Source: Ichthyophthirius multifiliis
Lineage: Eukaryota; Ciliophora; Oligohymenophorea; Hymenostomatida
Assembly: GCF_000220395.1 (NCBI RefSeq)
Contig: NW_004086253.1
Span: 1 to 45,969, forward strand
Direction of reading: 5' to 3'
Length of the DNA stretch: 45,969 nt
The position numbers were made by a program, and so were the translations under genes. The first letter of the stretch is position 1. Each line of letters begins with the position of its first letter. The notes under the pieces were generated by a model that was not told where the DNA came from, did not search any database, and worked only from the letters and a program-made list of their open reading frames with translations. This document shows, one piece after another, positions 1 to 11,971 of the stretch.

Positions 1-1095
1 TTATATTGTAAAATTTATTTACTTTTTATTTAATTTATAACTATATAGAAAATTATTATTTATATTACTATTATATTATTTTTAATTTCACGATTTAATA
101 TTATAATATATATTAAATCAAAAAAAAAAAAATTTTTTTATTATTATTTTTATATTATTATTACAATAATATTAATTAATTTATATATATATTATATATT
201 TATTTTATAATCTTTATAAAATATAATGAAATATAATATTTATTATTAATAATTTTCTAGAAAAATTAATATTTATATATTTTATATATAATTTTTATTA
301 AAAAATTATCACTTTTTTATATTATTCAAATTAATATTTAGTTAATAATCCTATATAAAATTAATGCCTTTTTTATTTATTTTAATATAAATATATTTTT
401 ATTAAAAAATTACATTATTTTAAATAAATAAATTTCAAAAAAAAAATTAATAAATTATTTTTAATAATATTTTTTTAGTTTTTATTTAAAATAAATTTTA
501 TGTGGATTAAATAAATATAAATAACTTTATAAAATTATGACTAAAATTTAAAATTAAATTATAAAAAATATAAGAATAAATATATTATATACATATAATT
601 TAATAAAGATAATTAATATAAATTAAAAAAAATTATTAAAAATATATAAATTATAATTATTTTAATTATATATTAAATGGATAAAATATATTTCAATTTA
701 TTCATTATAAATATATTATCATATATAATAATATAAATATATATAAATAATAAAAATATTATTATTAAATTTTTAAAATTTTTAGCTTAATCTAAAAAAA
801 TTAAAATAAATCTATATAATATTTATTTATTATTAATTTTGTAAATATAGATATCAAAAAATTTTAATATCTTTGAATTACGACAATTTAAAAAATTATA
901 AAATAAATATAAAAATTATATTTGAAATAGTATAAAACTACTATTTTTTATTTGATATTATAAATAAATTTAATATTAAAAAATAAAATAAAAAATAATT
1001 CTTAAATAAAATTAAAATAAATAAAATAAAATTCAAAAAAAGTTAAAAAATTTATAAAAAGTAATATTATAATGAAGATTCTTGATAAAAATCTT

Positions 1096-1140
<45 letters not shown>
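1..1140. other. AT-rich non-coding stretch ending in an (AT)n tract
   Basis: The stretch is almost pure A/T with no credible coding frame under the ciliate code and no telomeric GGGGTT/CCCCAA repeat at the window edge. It ends in a perfect (AT)n microsatellite at about 1099-1138, which abuts the decayed gene copy that follows. Confidence 0.6.
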
Positions 1141-1142
<2 letters not shown>

Positions 1143-1149
1143 ATTATTA

Positions 1150-1650
1150 AGTTATTCATCCTTTTAAATATATCTAAATTAATAGTTTAGATTATTGTTT
1201 TATTTTATTAAGGTTTTTAATTTTGTTAATAATCAGTATTCAATTATAATATACTTTATTTTTCAGCACAAATAGTTAATTATTATAGTTACAATTACTT
1301 ATATCCATCTTTTAATTTTAAATCTTCTTATATTTAAAAAATTTAATTATTAATTAATTATTTTTAAATTTAATTCAATTAAAGTTCTTTTTATGAATTT
1401 TTATTAACAATTTTATCTCCATCTTATTCTTAGTATGTTATTTATTAATATTCATTATCATAATCATTATTATAATATATACGCTATATTTTCTTTAATT
1501 AAAAATTAACTTACAATAGATTCAAATCTTTTCTTATTTGCTAGTCTTTAAGCTTTATTTCCGTTTCAATTTTTAATATTTAAAACTCGCTTTATATTAA
1601 GTCCTAAAAATCAATGTTAGTCTTTATGATATTATTTTTGCTTACATTTT
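1150..1650 (-). pseudogene. Decayed partial copy of the 5' end of the LRR-like gene at 4067-6586
   Basis: Read on the minus strand with TAA/TAG as Gln, this segment aligns with roughly residues 16-185 of the downstream LRR-like protein. It shares short identical blocks such as KIETE, KLKD, QVNFQLKK and EQDG, plus AEK and the Asp-Tyr-Gln-Gln stretch near its end. The frame stays open through the aligned part, but the ATG region is shifted out of frame relative to the body. The acidic Tyr/Asp-rich insert is shorter, and homology stops at the (AT)n tract around 1140, so about 650 codons are missing. I read it as a truncated paralogue left by a local duplication. A short expressed gene cannot be excluded because the body has no TGA. 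Confidence 0.75.
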
Positions 1651-1659
1651 GTATAATAT

Positions 1660-4066
1660 AAAATAAATAACAAATAAATAGAAAAAAAAAACTTTAAAAA
1701 TATATAAAATATTAGGAAAAAAAAATATATATATATATTATATATTTAAAGAAAAAAAAAAAAATTTATTATAAATTTAACAAATTTGAAAAATTTTATA
1801 TCAATATAAAAAATATTTTAAAAATAAATAATTAATTAAAATTATAAATATAAATAATAATAATAAATAAAAATATATATAAATAAGTATTATCAAATAT
1901 ATATATATATATATATATAAATATAAATAAAAAAAAAAAAAAAAAATTATATATTTAATCATTTATAGGAAGAATCGGAAACGGCTTTATAAAAGCATCC
2001 CTATATTTAAATACATATATAAATAATACATATTTTTTATTATATATATAATTAATATAAATTATATATATTTTTTTTTATTTTTTAATAATCTATTTAT
2101 ATTTTTATTTTAAATTTAAATATATTACATTTATTTTTTATTTTAAATAAAATAAATATTAAATTTTTTTATTTTTTATATAATAGAAAATTATTTTTTT
2201 AATTTTTATTTATAAATCTTATTTAAATTTTAATTTATAATCAATTATAATTATATTAGTTTTTTTTAACATTTAAAACATAATTTTTATTTTATTAGAT
2301 TAGTTTATTATATTTTTTGTCATTTAGATTTTAATCTTATTAAAAAAAATGAATAGTTAAAAAAATATGTATAAAATATTTTTTGAATTTATTAATAAAA
2401 AAAATGTATAAAATAAAATCCATTTAACAAATTATAAACCTAATTTAAATACTTAATTATTTAATAATAATTTTCATAATTATTTTGATTTTTATTAAAA
2501 ATAATTTTTTTAGTATATAAAATTTTAATTTAATTTTATTATATTTAACAAACTATTTATTTTATTCTATTTTATATTAATTTAAAAATTTTTAAAGTAA
2601 AAATTTTAAAAATACGATAAAAAAATATATTTAAGCCCAAAATTAATTTAAAAAATATTTTTTTATTAGTATTATTTTATTAATTAAATTATAAAAAAAA
2701 TATATATATTTTAAATAAAAATTTTAATTTTTTTTTAATAATTACACCTAAAATATAACGAAATTAGATAAAAATATACGAATAACTATTTAAGTATAAA
2801 TAAACATAAAATTTTGAAAAATAAATAATATTAAATATAATATATAATTGTTTATAATATAACAAAGATTAATAATTATTATTACTATATTTTATTAACA
2901 TGAAAAATTTGGGAAATATATTTCTTTATTTATTTTTTATAAAATATCTAAGCAATTATTTAAAATGTATTTATTTTAATAAATAATGTTTTTATTTATA
3001 ATTTGAATAATAGACAGAAAAGAAATAATAAATGAAAATAACTAATTTTTTAAATATTTATTTATAAAGGTACACAAATTGAATAAAGCTGATTTTTAAA
3101 TAATAAGAAAGACATAATATTCAAAAGGAAAAAAAAAGATAGAAATAAAAGATTAATTAATTTTAAATACATAATTATATTTAAAACTAAATTTTTAAAT
3201 ACAAAAAATTATTTATTATTATAAATAATTAATAAGAAAAATAAATAATTTGAATAAAAATTTGAAATATATTTTTTTATTAAAAATAACACAAGTATTT
3301 TATTTTAAAATTGTTTTTATATATTTATTTTAAACAATTAATTAAATAACTTAATTCATTAATAAAATAATTATTACAAATATTTTAATTAATGGCCTTA
3401 TTTATTAATAAAAATTGTTATTAGTATGAATTAATATAAATAAAATAAATCTGAAATTTTATAATAAAGTTCATTTTTGTTTATTGAATGCTTTATTTTA
3501 ATTTTTTCATATAATTTGATTAATTTTAATGAATTTATAATAAATTTATTAAAATAAGTTATTTTTTAAAAAGTATAAAAAAAAAAGTTAATTAAAAATA
3601 AATAATATTATTATGTAAAATAAAAATAAAAATTTTCATATATATATAAAAATATATGTAATTAAATAATAAATAAATAATTTTATATTAAAATCAATGA
3701 TGTACTTAATATTTTTTAAGGGGAAATTAATATATAAAATAATTATATATTTTAAATATTTAAAAATTATAAACCTGTATATTGTTAATATTTATTAAAA
3801 AAATGATTTAATATTAGTTTATATAAAAAACATAAAATTTTATTATTAAATCCATGAAATCATAACAAATAAAATATTTTTGTAATTAAGATATTCTTTA
3901 TAGTTTTTATTAAAATGAAAAAAAAATTACTATATATATTTAATAACTAATTTTTAAATTATAGAATAAAATATAATAAAAGCTTTTAAATAAAATTAAA
4001 TAAAATAATTAAACAAAAAAATAAACTTTTCCTCATGTTTTACTTTTAAGTATTATATTTTTAAAC
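1660..4066. other. Intergenic AT desert
   Basis: About 2.4 kb of A/T homopolymers and short repeats with no coding frame I can support. The one oddity is a less AT-rich patch at about 1967-2002 that can form a small hairpin (GCTTT/AAAGC), described among the findings. Confidence 0.55.
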
Positions 4067-6586
4067 TCAATACCTATACTATGATTTAATACAAAAAGCC
4101 ATATCATAGTCACTCTTAAGAATATTACCTTTCGAACAGCATTAATAGTATTATTATTAAAATACATATGAACACTAATTTGCTTAATTATCCATACAAT
4201 TTTTAAATCTTAAGTACATAGTTTTATCTTTGTTTTCAGCTTTTTTTAGGATTAACAATATTCCTTCTTCATTAATCTTATCTTCATAAACCTCTATAAA
4301 ATTTAAGGTATCTTAACAATTTTAGATACAATTAGCAATTGGGGCATAAAATTTATTTATTTTTTCATTTTGCCAAATACTCTCATTTTCTTTTTAAACA
4401 ATTTCGTTTTGTTCATTCTTAAAACTAAAAATAACTTAGATAATATTTTTGTGATTTTAAATAGCTTCACATAATTATATTATATCCAAATTATATTAAT
4501 TGAATTAAACATTTTTAACAAGTTATAAATTTTTCAAACTTTAATTATTTCTAACCAAATCAGTTAAACTATCTAAAATCTATTAATTATAAAACATTTC
4601 CAAAGATAATTTTTCCAAATATCTTAATTATTTTAATTATTCTAAAAACAAATAATTTGTATCTTTTTTTAAAAAAAATTGTATAATTCTCATTAACTCA
4701 GAATGTATTTTTGAAATATTGACTTTAATATTTTTGGTATTTTAGCAACTTCCGATAGATTTAAAAAGCAAATCAAGTTAATTTAAATATTAGATTGAAT
4801 CAATACGTATTTTAATTTAATAAATAGTATTCAATTTGAATTAAATTAGTTAATTTAATAGATTTTATCCAATTTTTTCCAATAATTAAATACTTAATGA
4901 TAATTATTAATTATTATTTCTATTTCCTGTTAAGATAAAATAATTATTAAATTCTAAATTTAATTATTATAACATAAGTTTATTATCAATAATTTCATAC
5001 AAATTATTAATACTAATGTTTTCTTATAAATTATTAATATTAGAAATACTTATAAATTTAATACTTTATATAGATATCGAATTTTTAATAAATGTCAACA
5101 AAGAATGGAAATACTATTAATTAGCATTAAAAGTCGAAAAAGAAAGTATTTTAAGATTTTACAACTTAGATAAATTATCTAGATATATATTATTATTACT
5201 ATTTTAATTATCGACATAATAAGAAAAAGAAAGACATATTTCTTATACGTTTTTAGCTTTACTTAAATTTTAGAAGATTGATTCTATTTATTTATTATAA
5301 ATACTACATGTAATTTTTAATTAAACCTCCTATAAATTTTCAAAATTAAAATTATAATTCTAATCTTAATTATATTTACATATTTATAAATCAATAATAT
5401 TCAACTTTTTAAGTAACAAATTTAAATTATCCAATATTTTTTTTTAAGTTAATTTAATATCACATAATTTAATTATTTTTATTAATGGTTATTAACTTAA
5501 TTAATATAAAAGTTCAGAAACTTCATTTACATTATTTTATTTTAAACTATTTATTATTTCAAAATTAAAAAGCTGATGTTCTTTTTTATTTTATACGTTT
5601 TTTAAAGATTCACATATATATTTTAAAAATATAGGTTATTAATTTATTTTTAAAACTTATAGGGCTTTTTGATTAAAAACAATATCAAAAATCATTTAAA
5701 TTACTTTTTCGACATTTGAAAGATCTATAGTTTATTTATTTTCATTATATTCACTGTTTAATTTTAACATATTGAAAGATTTAAAACTTAAAAGAGTTCT
5801 CAAAATACAAAGCAATTAAACATTGTTTAAGAAACTGCCAGTAATACTAATATTCTTTACATGATAATCATACATTTAAATTGTAGATGCTAAATCCATG
5901 TAACATTAATAAGTGACATCATTTAAGTTTTTATATAAAGCACATACATCTAAATTTTAAATAGTTTTATCACTTGATTTTGTTATTTATTTTAAATAAG
6001 AGTCTTATTTGAAATTTTCACGTATATCAATATATATATTTTATATATTTCTTTAATAATTGAAAATATATCTATATTGATTATCATAATCATAGTCTTA
6101 AGTTTAAAAAGGTTTGAAATCTTATTAATAATCAGCGTTGAATTATAAGTTACTGTATTTTTCAGCATAATTATATATTTATTATAATTATTATTCTTTA
6201 TCTCCATCTTGTAGTTTTAGATCTTATTGTACTTAAGAAATGCAGTTATTTATTAATTTTAATTATTATTTAATTCTATTTAACTAAAACTCTTTTTATG
6301 ATTATTTATTAATTATTTAATTTCCATCTTATTCTTCATAAGTTATTTATTCATCTTCAAAATCATAATCATAATCACTATCATAATTATAATTATAATA
6401 TTTAGGCTCTTATTTTTTTAATTAGAAATTCACTTACAATGTATTCTAAGCTTTTCTTGTTTTTAGGTCTTTAAGCTTTTTTTCTGTTTCAATTTTTAAA
6501 GACTGAAACTCACTTTATAGTAAGTCCAAATAATCCGTGTTAGTTTATTGCGGAGTTTTTTATAATTTTTGTTTTTATTTTCTCAT
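4067..6586 (-). CDS. Leucine-rich-repeat-like protein, 839 aa, single exon
   Basis: A continuous ciliate-code frame of 840 codons runs from an ATG at 6584-6586 to the TGA at 4067-4069 with no internal TGA and many TAA/TAG Gln codons. The N-terminal ~60 residues are Lys/Gln-rich and probably coiled. An acidic Tyr/Asp/Glu tract follows (about residues 65-85). From about residue 250 on, the sequence is built of irregular Leu/Ile/Asn units such as LSKLQNLKILSF and LKQLRYLEKLSLEMF, spaced like ribonuclease-inhibitor-type LRRs. These usually form curved protein-binding surfaces. The C-terminus carries several Cys residues (CSYV, QQYYQCCSKG). No catalytic motif, signal peptide or membrane segment is evident. 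A GTAAGT lies near codon 50 in both this gene and its decayed copy, but no intron is needed because the frame continues. Its partner and role are unknown; LRR membership is by pattern only. Confidence 0.8.
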
Positions 6587-8058
6587 TTTAGATAATTTAT
6601 AATTTTATTTTATTATATTATTTTATATAAGATACAAACAAATAATAATATATAAATTGTTTTTTTTAAAAAAAAATGTTAGTTATACTTTATTATTGAT
6701 AAAAAATATAGTAAATATTAATTAAATTTATATATTATAAACAATTCTTATATATAATTATTTATATAAATACATTAAATATATCTTTTATAATTTTATT
6801 TAATTTATACTATAAAATTATTTAAAAAACATGATTTTATACTCATATTTATATTTAATTAATCATAAATTTGATTACTTCTATTTTTTTTTATAATTTC
6901 TTGTATTTAAAATACTTTTCATTGGTTTTCAAAGTAATTTATTGAAAAATTAATACATACTAAAAAATCATTAAAATATTTATAAATATTATTATCATTA
7001 TTATTAAAACCTTATTATAAATTATATAGATATTATAAATATATTTTTATTTATTCTATTAAATTTATAAATATTAATTTATTTATTTTTTATTTCCCTT
7101 TATTTTATTTTTATTTTTTTCCTGTTTGCTTTTTTTTTTTTTCTATTTTATTAAAGCAATTATATTCATTCCTTAAATAATATTTTAAGCTTATATAATT
7201 ATTTTTTAGACAATTTTATTTTAATATGTTTGGTTACTACAGGAAAGCTATTATCTTATATTTAATTTACTTTATAATTTATACATATATATATAAAATT
7301 GAAAATTCACATTATAAAATAAAAAAAATAGCGAATATATTCTAAAATTTATTAATAAAAATTAAAACTATTTTATTAAATTTTATTTATTAAAATTTTA
7401 ATGAATTAATCATATTAACGAAATGGAATTAGAAGTATCTACAATATATCTTAAAAAGAAATACGTCATCCTTATTAATATTAATTCGATTTAATGGTTT
7501 CAAATGATTAAATGCATTAACATAATTTCTAACATATTAAATAAAGCATTTACAGACCAAGATATTATTCAAATTATCAAAGCCCTTATTTATATAAATT
7601 ATAATAAAGTTCTATTTAACATAATTATCCAATAGATTTAAGTTTCAAAAGTATTTAATATAGAGATTATGTATCGAATTAAAAATATTTAAACATTGAA
7701 TCGAAGTTAAGTAGATTTTAATAAACGCCTTAACATAATTATTTATATTTTTCAAAGAATCATATGAAAACACTATGGAAAGATTGATTTAAATAATCTT
7801 AATCATATAAATAAAATTTTGTAAAATTAAATAGTTGAAAACAATTGAAAATAAATAAATAAAAAATTATTTTATATATTAAAGTAAAAAATTTCATTTG
7901 AAAAACTTATATTTATTATAAATAAATTAAAAAATTAAATGCATATAACAAAAAATATAAATAAAAAAAAAAAAAGAAATATAAAATAATTAAAATATAT
8001 TTATATATATAATATACTAATTAATTTAATATATATGTATATCAATATTATTTAGTTT
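6587..8058. other. Intergenic region with a doubtful coding trace at 7423-7767
   Basis: Mostly A/T runs. At 7423-7767 (+) an ATG-to-TGA frame of 114 codons exists. The opposite strand of 7420-7775 also has two overlapping open frames containing a repeated Asn-Tyr-Val-(Lys/Asn) motif, and TTAACATAATT recurs three times about 100-115 nt apart. This could be a decayed repeat protein. Neither reading is strong enough to call a gene. Confidence 0.3.
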
Positions 8059-8454
8059 TCATACAGCTTATTGATTAATAATTTTTTCTTTTTTATTTAT
8101 TTAGGCTTTCATTAATTTAGTTCCCGAAAAAATATTAGCAAAAATCATTTAAACAGTAGGAAGTTAACTCATTTTACCCATTTTACAATTTTCACTATTA
8201 CATATATGACATTATTTATTTTTTTTTGATAATAAAGTATGAAAAGTCTATTTATGGAAATCTTCTAACTTCTTTTGTAATATTTTTTTGTTCAATTATT
8301 TAATTCTTTCACGTTCGTTTTTGTTAGAATTTGGTTAATAAGTTGCATTGGAAAGTAAGGTATAATCACTTTTATATTCAGATAAATTATATTAGCTTTT
8401 AACTTCAAATTATCCTTTTTCTGGAATTGTTTTTAATGGTATTTTTTTCTTCAT
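8059..8454 (-). CDS. Small basic hypothetical protein with a CxxC-type Cys/His cluster, 131 aa
   Basis: The frame runs from ATG 8452-8454 to TGA 8059-8061 without a break and needs no intron. The first 45 residues are polar with several Tyr and Ser. A Lys/Glu-rich helical segment (KNERERIKQLNKKILQKKLE) is followed by a compact cluster, CHICNSENC, which together with a nearby His could bind one metal ion. The tail is Lys/Gln-rich. I do not recognise the family. Residue composition (Thr, Ser, Pro, Glu, Gly all present) is far richer than in the surrounding A/T desert, which supports a real gene. It lies about 830 nt downstream of the deoxynucleoside kinase gene on the same strand. Confidence 0.55.
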
Positions 8455-9284
8455 TTTTTTTTTAAAAAAAATATATTCTTTTAAAAAAATAAATTATGTG
8501 TATTAATATATATTATTATTTTTTATATATAATTATACATATTTTATTTTTTAGTCATTTTAAAATTTAAATTTTTTTTTTTTTTTTTTTTATATATATA
8601 ATTTATTAAAAAATTATATTTTTTATAAACTACAATCAAAAAATAAAAGAAATAAGAAAAAATGAATTATTGCCTTTTTTTTATTTGATTTAGTTTTTTT
8701 TTAAAACAAAAAACTAAACAATAAAAAAAATCCATATTCTTAAAATTAATATAAAAAAATACATTAAATTTTACTATATTATTTATTTTTAATTTTCGTA
8801 AAATTTAAATTAAGTTTTTTACATCGCAAAAAAATCTTTTATTAAAAATTATAATATTTCCTTTATATTATTAAATATAATTATTAATTTTCATTTTATA
8901 TAAAATTATTATTATATAAAAATTTAAAATTTTAAAATTTTTTAAATTTATTAAGAAAATAATCTTGAAATAAATTTAAAAAGCTCAATGTATTATTGCT
9001 TTTTCTGATATTTTTTATAATTCTTTCTGTATTTTTTTTTTTTTAAAAAAAAAAAAAAAAACTCAATATACAATAAAAAAAAAGGAATCATTCAATTTTA
9101 TTTTAACAATATTATGTTATTGTTATTTAAAAAAGAATTTCATTACAAATAAAATATATATAATATAAACAAAAATAATAAGCATAAAAATAAATAAGAA
9201 AAATTGTTTAATAAAATATATAAAAATATATATTTATATATTATATCTCAATATATTATATTTATTTTATAAAGAAAAATTCAT

Positions 9285-9965
9285 TCAAAGAAACTAAGGG
9301 TCTAAAATCTAATTAGTAGGATTTTACATCCATTAGTAAACAAACTCTTGAATTGCTTCAGTATTTTATCCTGCGGCATTTTTATTATTTTCATAAATTA
9401 AAACTGGCAAAGATAAATCTTTTTTATAAAAAAGCCATTATTCATGTAATTTATGTAGATCTTATAAATATTCAATAGGAATAGTACATTCTTCAACTCT
9501 TGACCTAGCTTTCATTCTTTCCATAGAAATTTCAGGCGAAGTTCTTACATAGATAATGCCTTTAATATCATAATTAATCCATTCACAAATATCATTAGTA
9601 ATTTTTTTTAAAAGTTCCATTTCAGCTTCGCATAAAACTCCTTTCTCGAATTACTCTTAAGCAAATATTTGTAAAGGAGAATACATAGATCTTTCAAATA
9701 AATTTATTTATCCTTAGTTTTAGTTCTTTCTGTATTAATTCGCTGTAACATTCAGTACTATTTATTAAAAAGCAAAAGTCCACTTTCTTGGATTGTCATA
9801 AAAATATTATAAGTAATTGTGTCCATTGTAATTAGTGTATATATGTACAGGCTCAGGTACTACGTTTATTTAAGCATTTTGATTTTCTTTTAGTTTTTCA
9901 AGTAGAGTTGATTTTCCAGCTCCTATATTTCCTTCTATTAAAAAGTTATTAATTTGTTTATTCAT
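9285..9965 (-). CDS. Deoxynucleoside kinase (dCK/dGK/TK2-type), 226 aa
   Basis: This enzyme phosphorylates deoxynucleosides with ATP in the dNTP salvage pathway. The single-exon frame from ATG 9963-9965 to TGA 9285-9287 is 227 codons, the normal size for the cytosolic family. The P-loop GNIGAGKST is near residue 12 (9906-9932). The PEPV motif follows (about residue 37), then the ERSMYSPL motif that supplies the catalytic Glu-Arg-Ser. A basic lid segment is seen as RTSPEISMERMKARSRVEE, and the IPIEYLQDLHKLHEQWL helix is typical of the family C-terminal half. No transit peptide precedes the P-loop, so a cytosolic enzyme is likely. Substrate preference cannot be told by eye. It is transcribed divergently from the ELG1-like gene, about 930 nt away. 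Confidence 0.95.
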
Positions 9966-10713
9966 TTTTTTAGTTTTTTTTTTTTTTAATATTTTTTTTA
10001 AATTTAATTTGGAAAAAAAATTAATATGTTTTTGATAATAATTGAGGTTTTTTATAATTTTTTGTTTTATTTTTATTTTTGTTTTGGATATTAATTTAGT
10101 TTTTTGTCTATTTTATAACATATAAAACTAAAAATATATGTTTTATTAATGATTTACAGTTTTAGATAATAGTTAAATTTTTAATTTATAAAAATTTAAT
10201 ATCGAATCACGTAAATATTTATATATAATTAACCTAAATTTATGAAAATTAATTTGAGGGTCTATCTTCTAATCTGAAATCCGAATAAATAATTTTATTA
10301 TATTTATATCTTTAAAAAAAAATATATTAATAATCGTATGAAATTAACAAAAATATAAATTAATAAAAATCAAAATTATATATATATATGTAAGTATTAT
10401 ATATAAGTTATATAATATCTATGCAAAAGAATGTTTAAAAAGTTATTATAATATATAATAGTTTGTGTTTAAATAAATTAATTATAAACATAACTTTAAA
10501 TTCTTAAATAAATTATTAAATTACATTTTATTTATTTATATTATATAATTATAATTCTAAATTTTCTCTTTATATTTTTAAATTAATTAATAAAATATAT
10601 TATTTTATATTGTTAAGTAATTTTAAAAAATTTAAAATAATTTATAAAGGTTGCATCAAAAAATTTTATTTAAATACAAATTAGCGCCAATAAAAAAATA
10701 AAATACTTTTTTT

Positions 10714-10750
<37 letters not shown>

Positions 10751-10893
10751 ATAAAACAACAAATATCAAAAATACAATACACTTTAATTCGAAAAATATA
10801 AATAAATTACGAAAAAACTATTGAAAAAAAAAATAATAATAAAAAATAAAACAAATTAAAATTTAAAAAAACAAAACAAAACCAAAACCAAAA
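9966..10893. other. Divergent intergenic region between kinase and ELG1-like gene
   Basis: A/T-rich spacer holding the 5' sides of both flanking genes. It contains a T29 run at 10717-10745. No conserved promoter element could be recognised. The C/A-rich leader at 10870-10893, with several AAAACC units just before the ELG1-like ATG, is probably 5' UTR. Confidence 0.5.
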
Positions 10894-11939
10894 ATGAATA
10901 AGTATATATAATAAAAACTAGATGAAAAATTGAATATTAAATAAGCTTAAATATAAAATGAAAACCTATAGCAAAACCAATTATAAAAAAAAAATAGTCC
11001 AAAAAAAGCAAGCCCTTAAAAAACAACTCCAAAAAAGCGCAAAAACGATTAATAAAACATTAATATAGATAAATTTTTAATATAAAAAAAGTAATTTAAG
11101 GCAATTAATCAACCTTTATAAGAAAAAATCATATAAAAAATATAAAAAAATCCACCCGCATAAAAAAACTATAAACAAAAAACATTATTTTAACCAAAAG
11201 AAGAAACATAAACTCAATAAAAATCTAAAATTACATAATATTAAGATATCCATATAAAAAGTACTCATGATGATACAACATAATAAAATAGTGAAGAAAT
11301 TAAACAGAATGAGTATTTAAATGATAATTAATATGATATTTTTATCTAAAATATATAAAACTTATAAAATTTTATAGAAGTTCTTAAAGAAAGTTGTTTA
11401 AAAAACATTAAAAAAGATAATGATTAGATAACAGAATCTTTAATAATGAAGTAAATATAATTTTGCCTATATAAATTCATAACATAATCACCACATAATT
11501 AATGGAATAATATTTATTGTCCTTAAAGGGTTTCTTAAGTATTTATTAAATAAATAAAATATATATTGTATATTTAATAAAAAATAAAAAGTTATTATAT
11601 AATTAATATGGTCAACTAATATAATTATGGATTAGAAAATATTATAAAAATCTCAAAAATAAATATAAAGTAGAATCCTTATATGGATATATTGATGAAA
11701 ATGATTCATTTATAAATTTTTCAGATAGTGAAGAAGAAAAAAGTGATATGGATGATGATTATTAGAAATTATTAAATAACGATATAACATAAAAATGGAA
11801 AAATAAAAAAAACATACTAATTTTAAATGGTGAATAAGGATGTGGAAAAACGACATCATTAAAATCTTCTATTAAATCTTTAAATATGCAAGTAAATATA
11901 TAAATTTATAAAAAAATATATTTATAATAAAATAAACAA

Positions 11940-11971
<32 letters not shown>

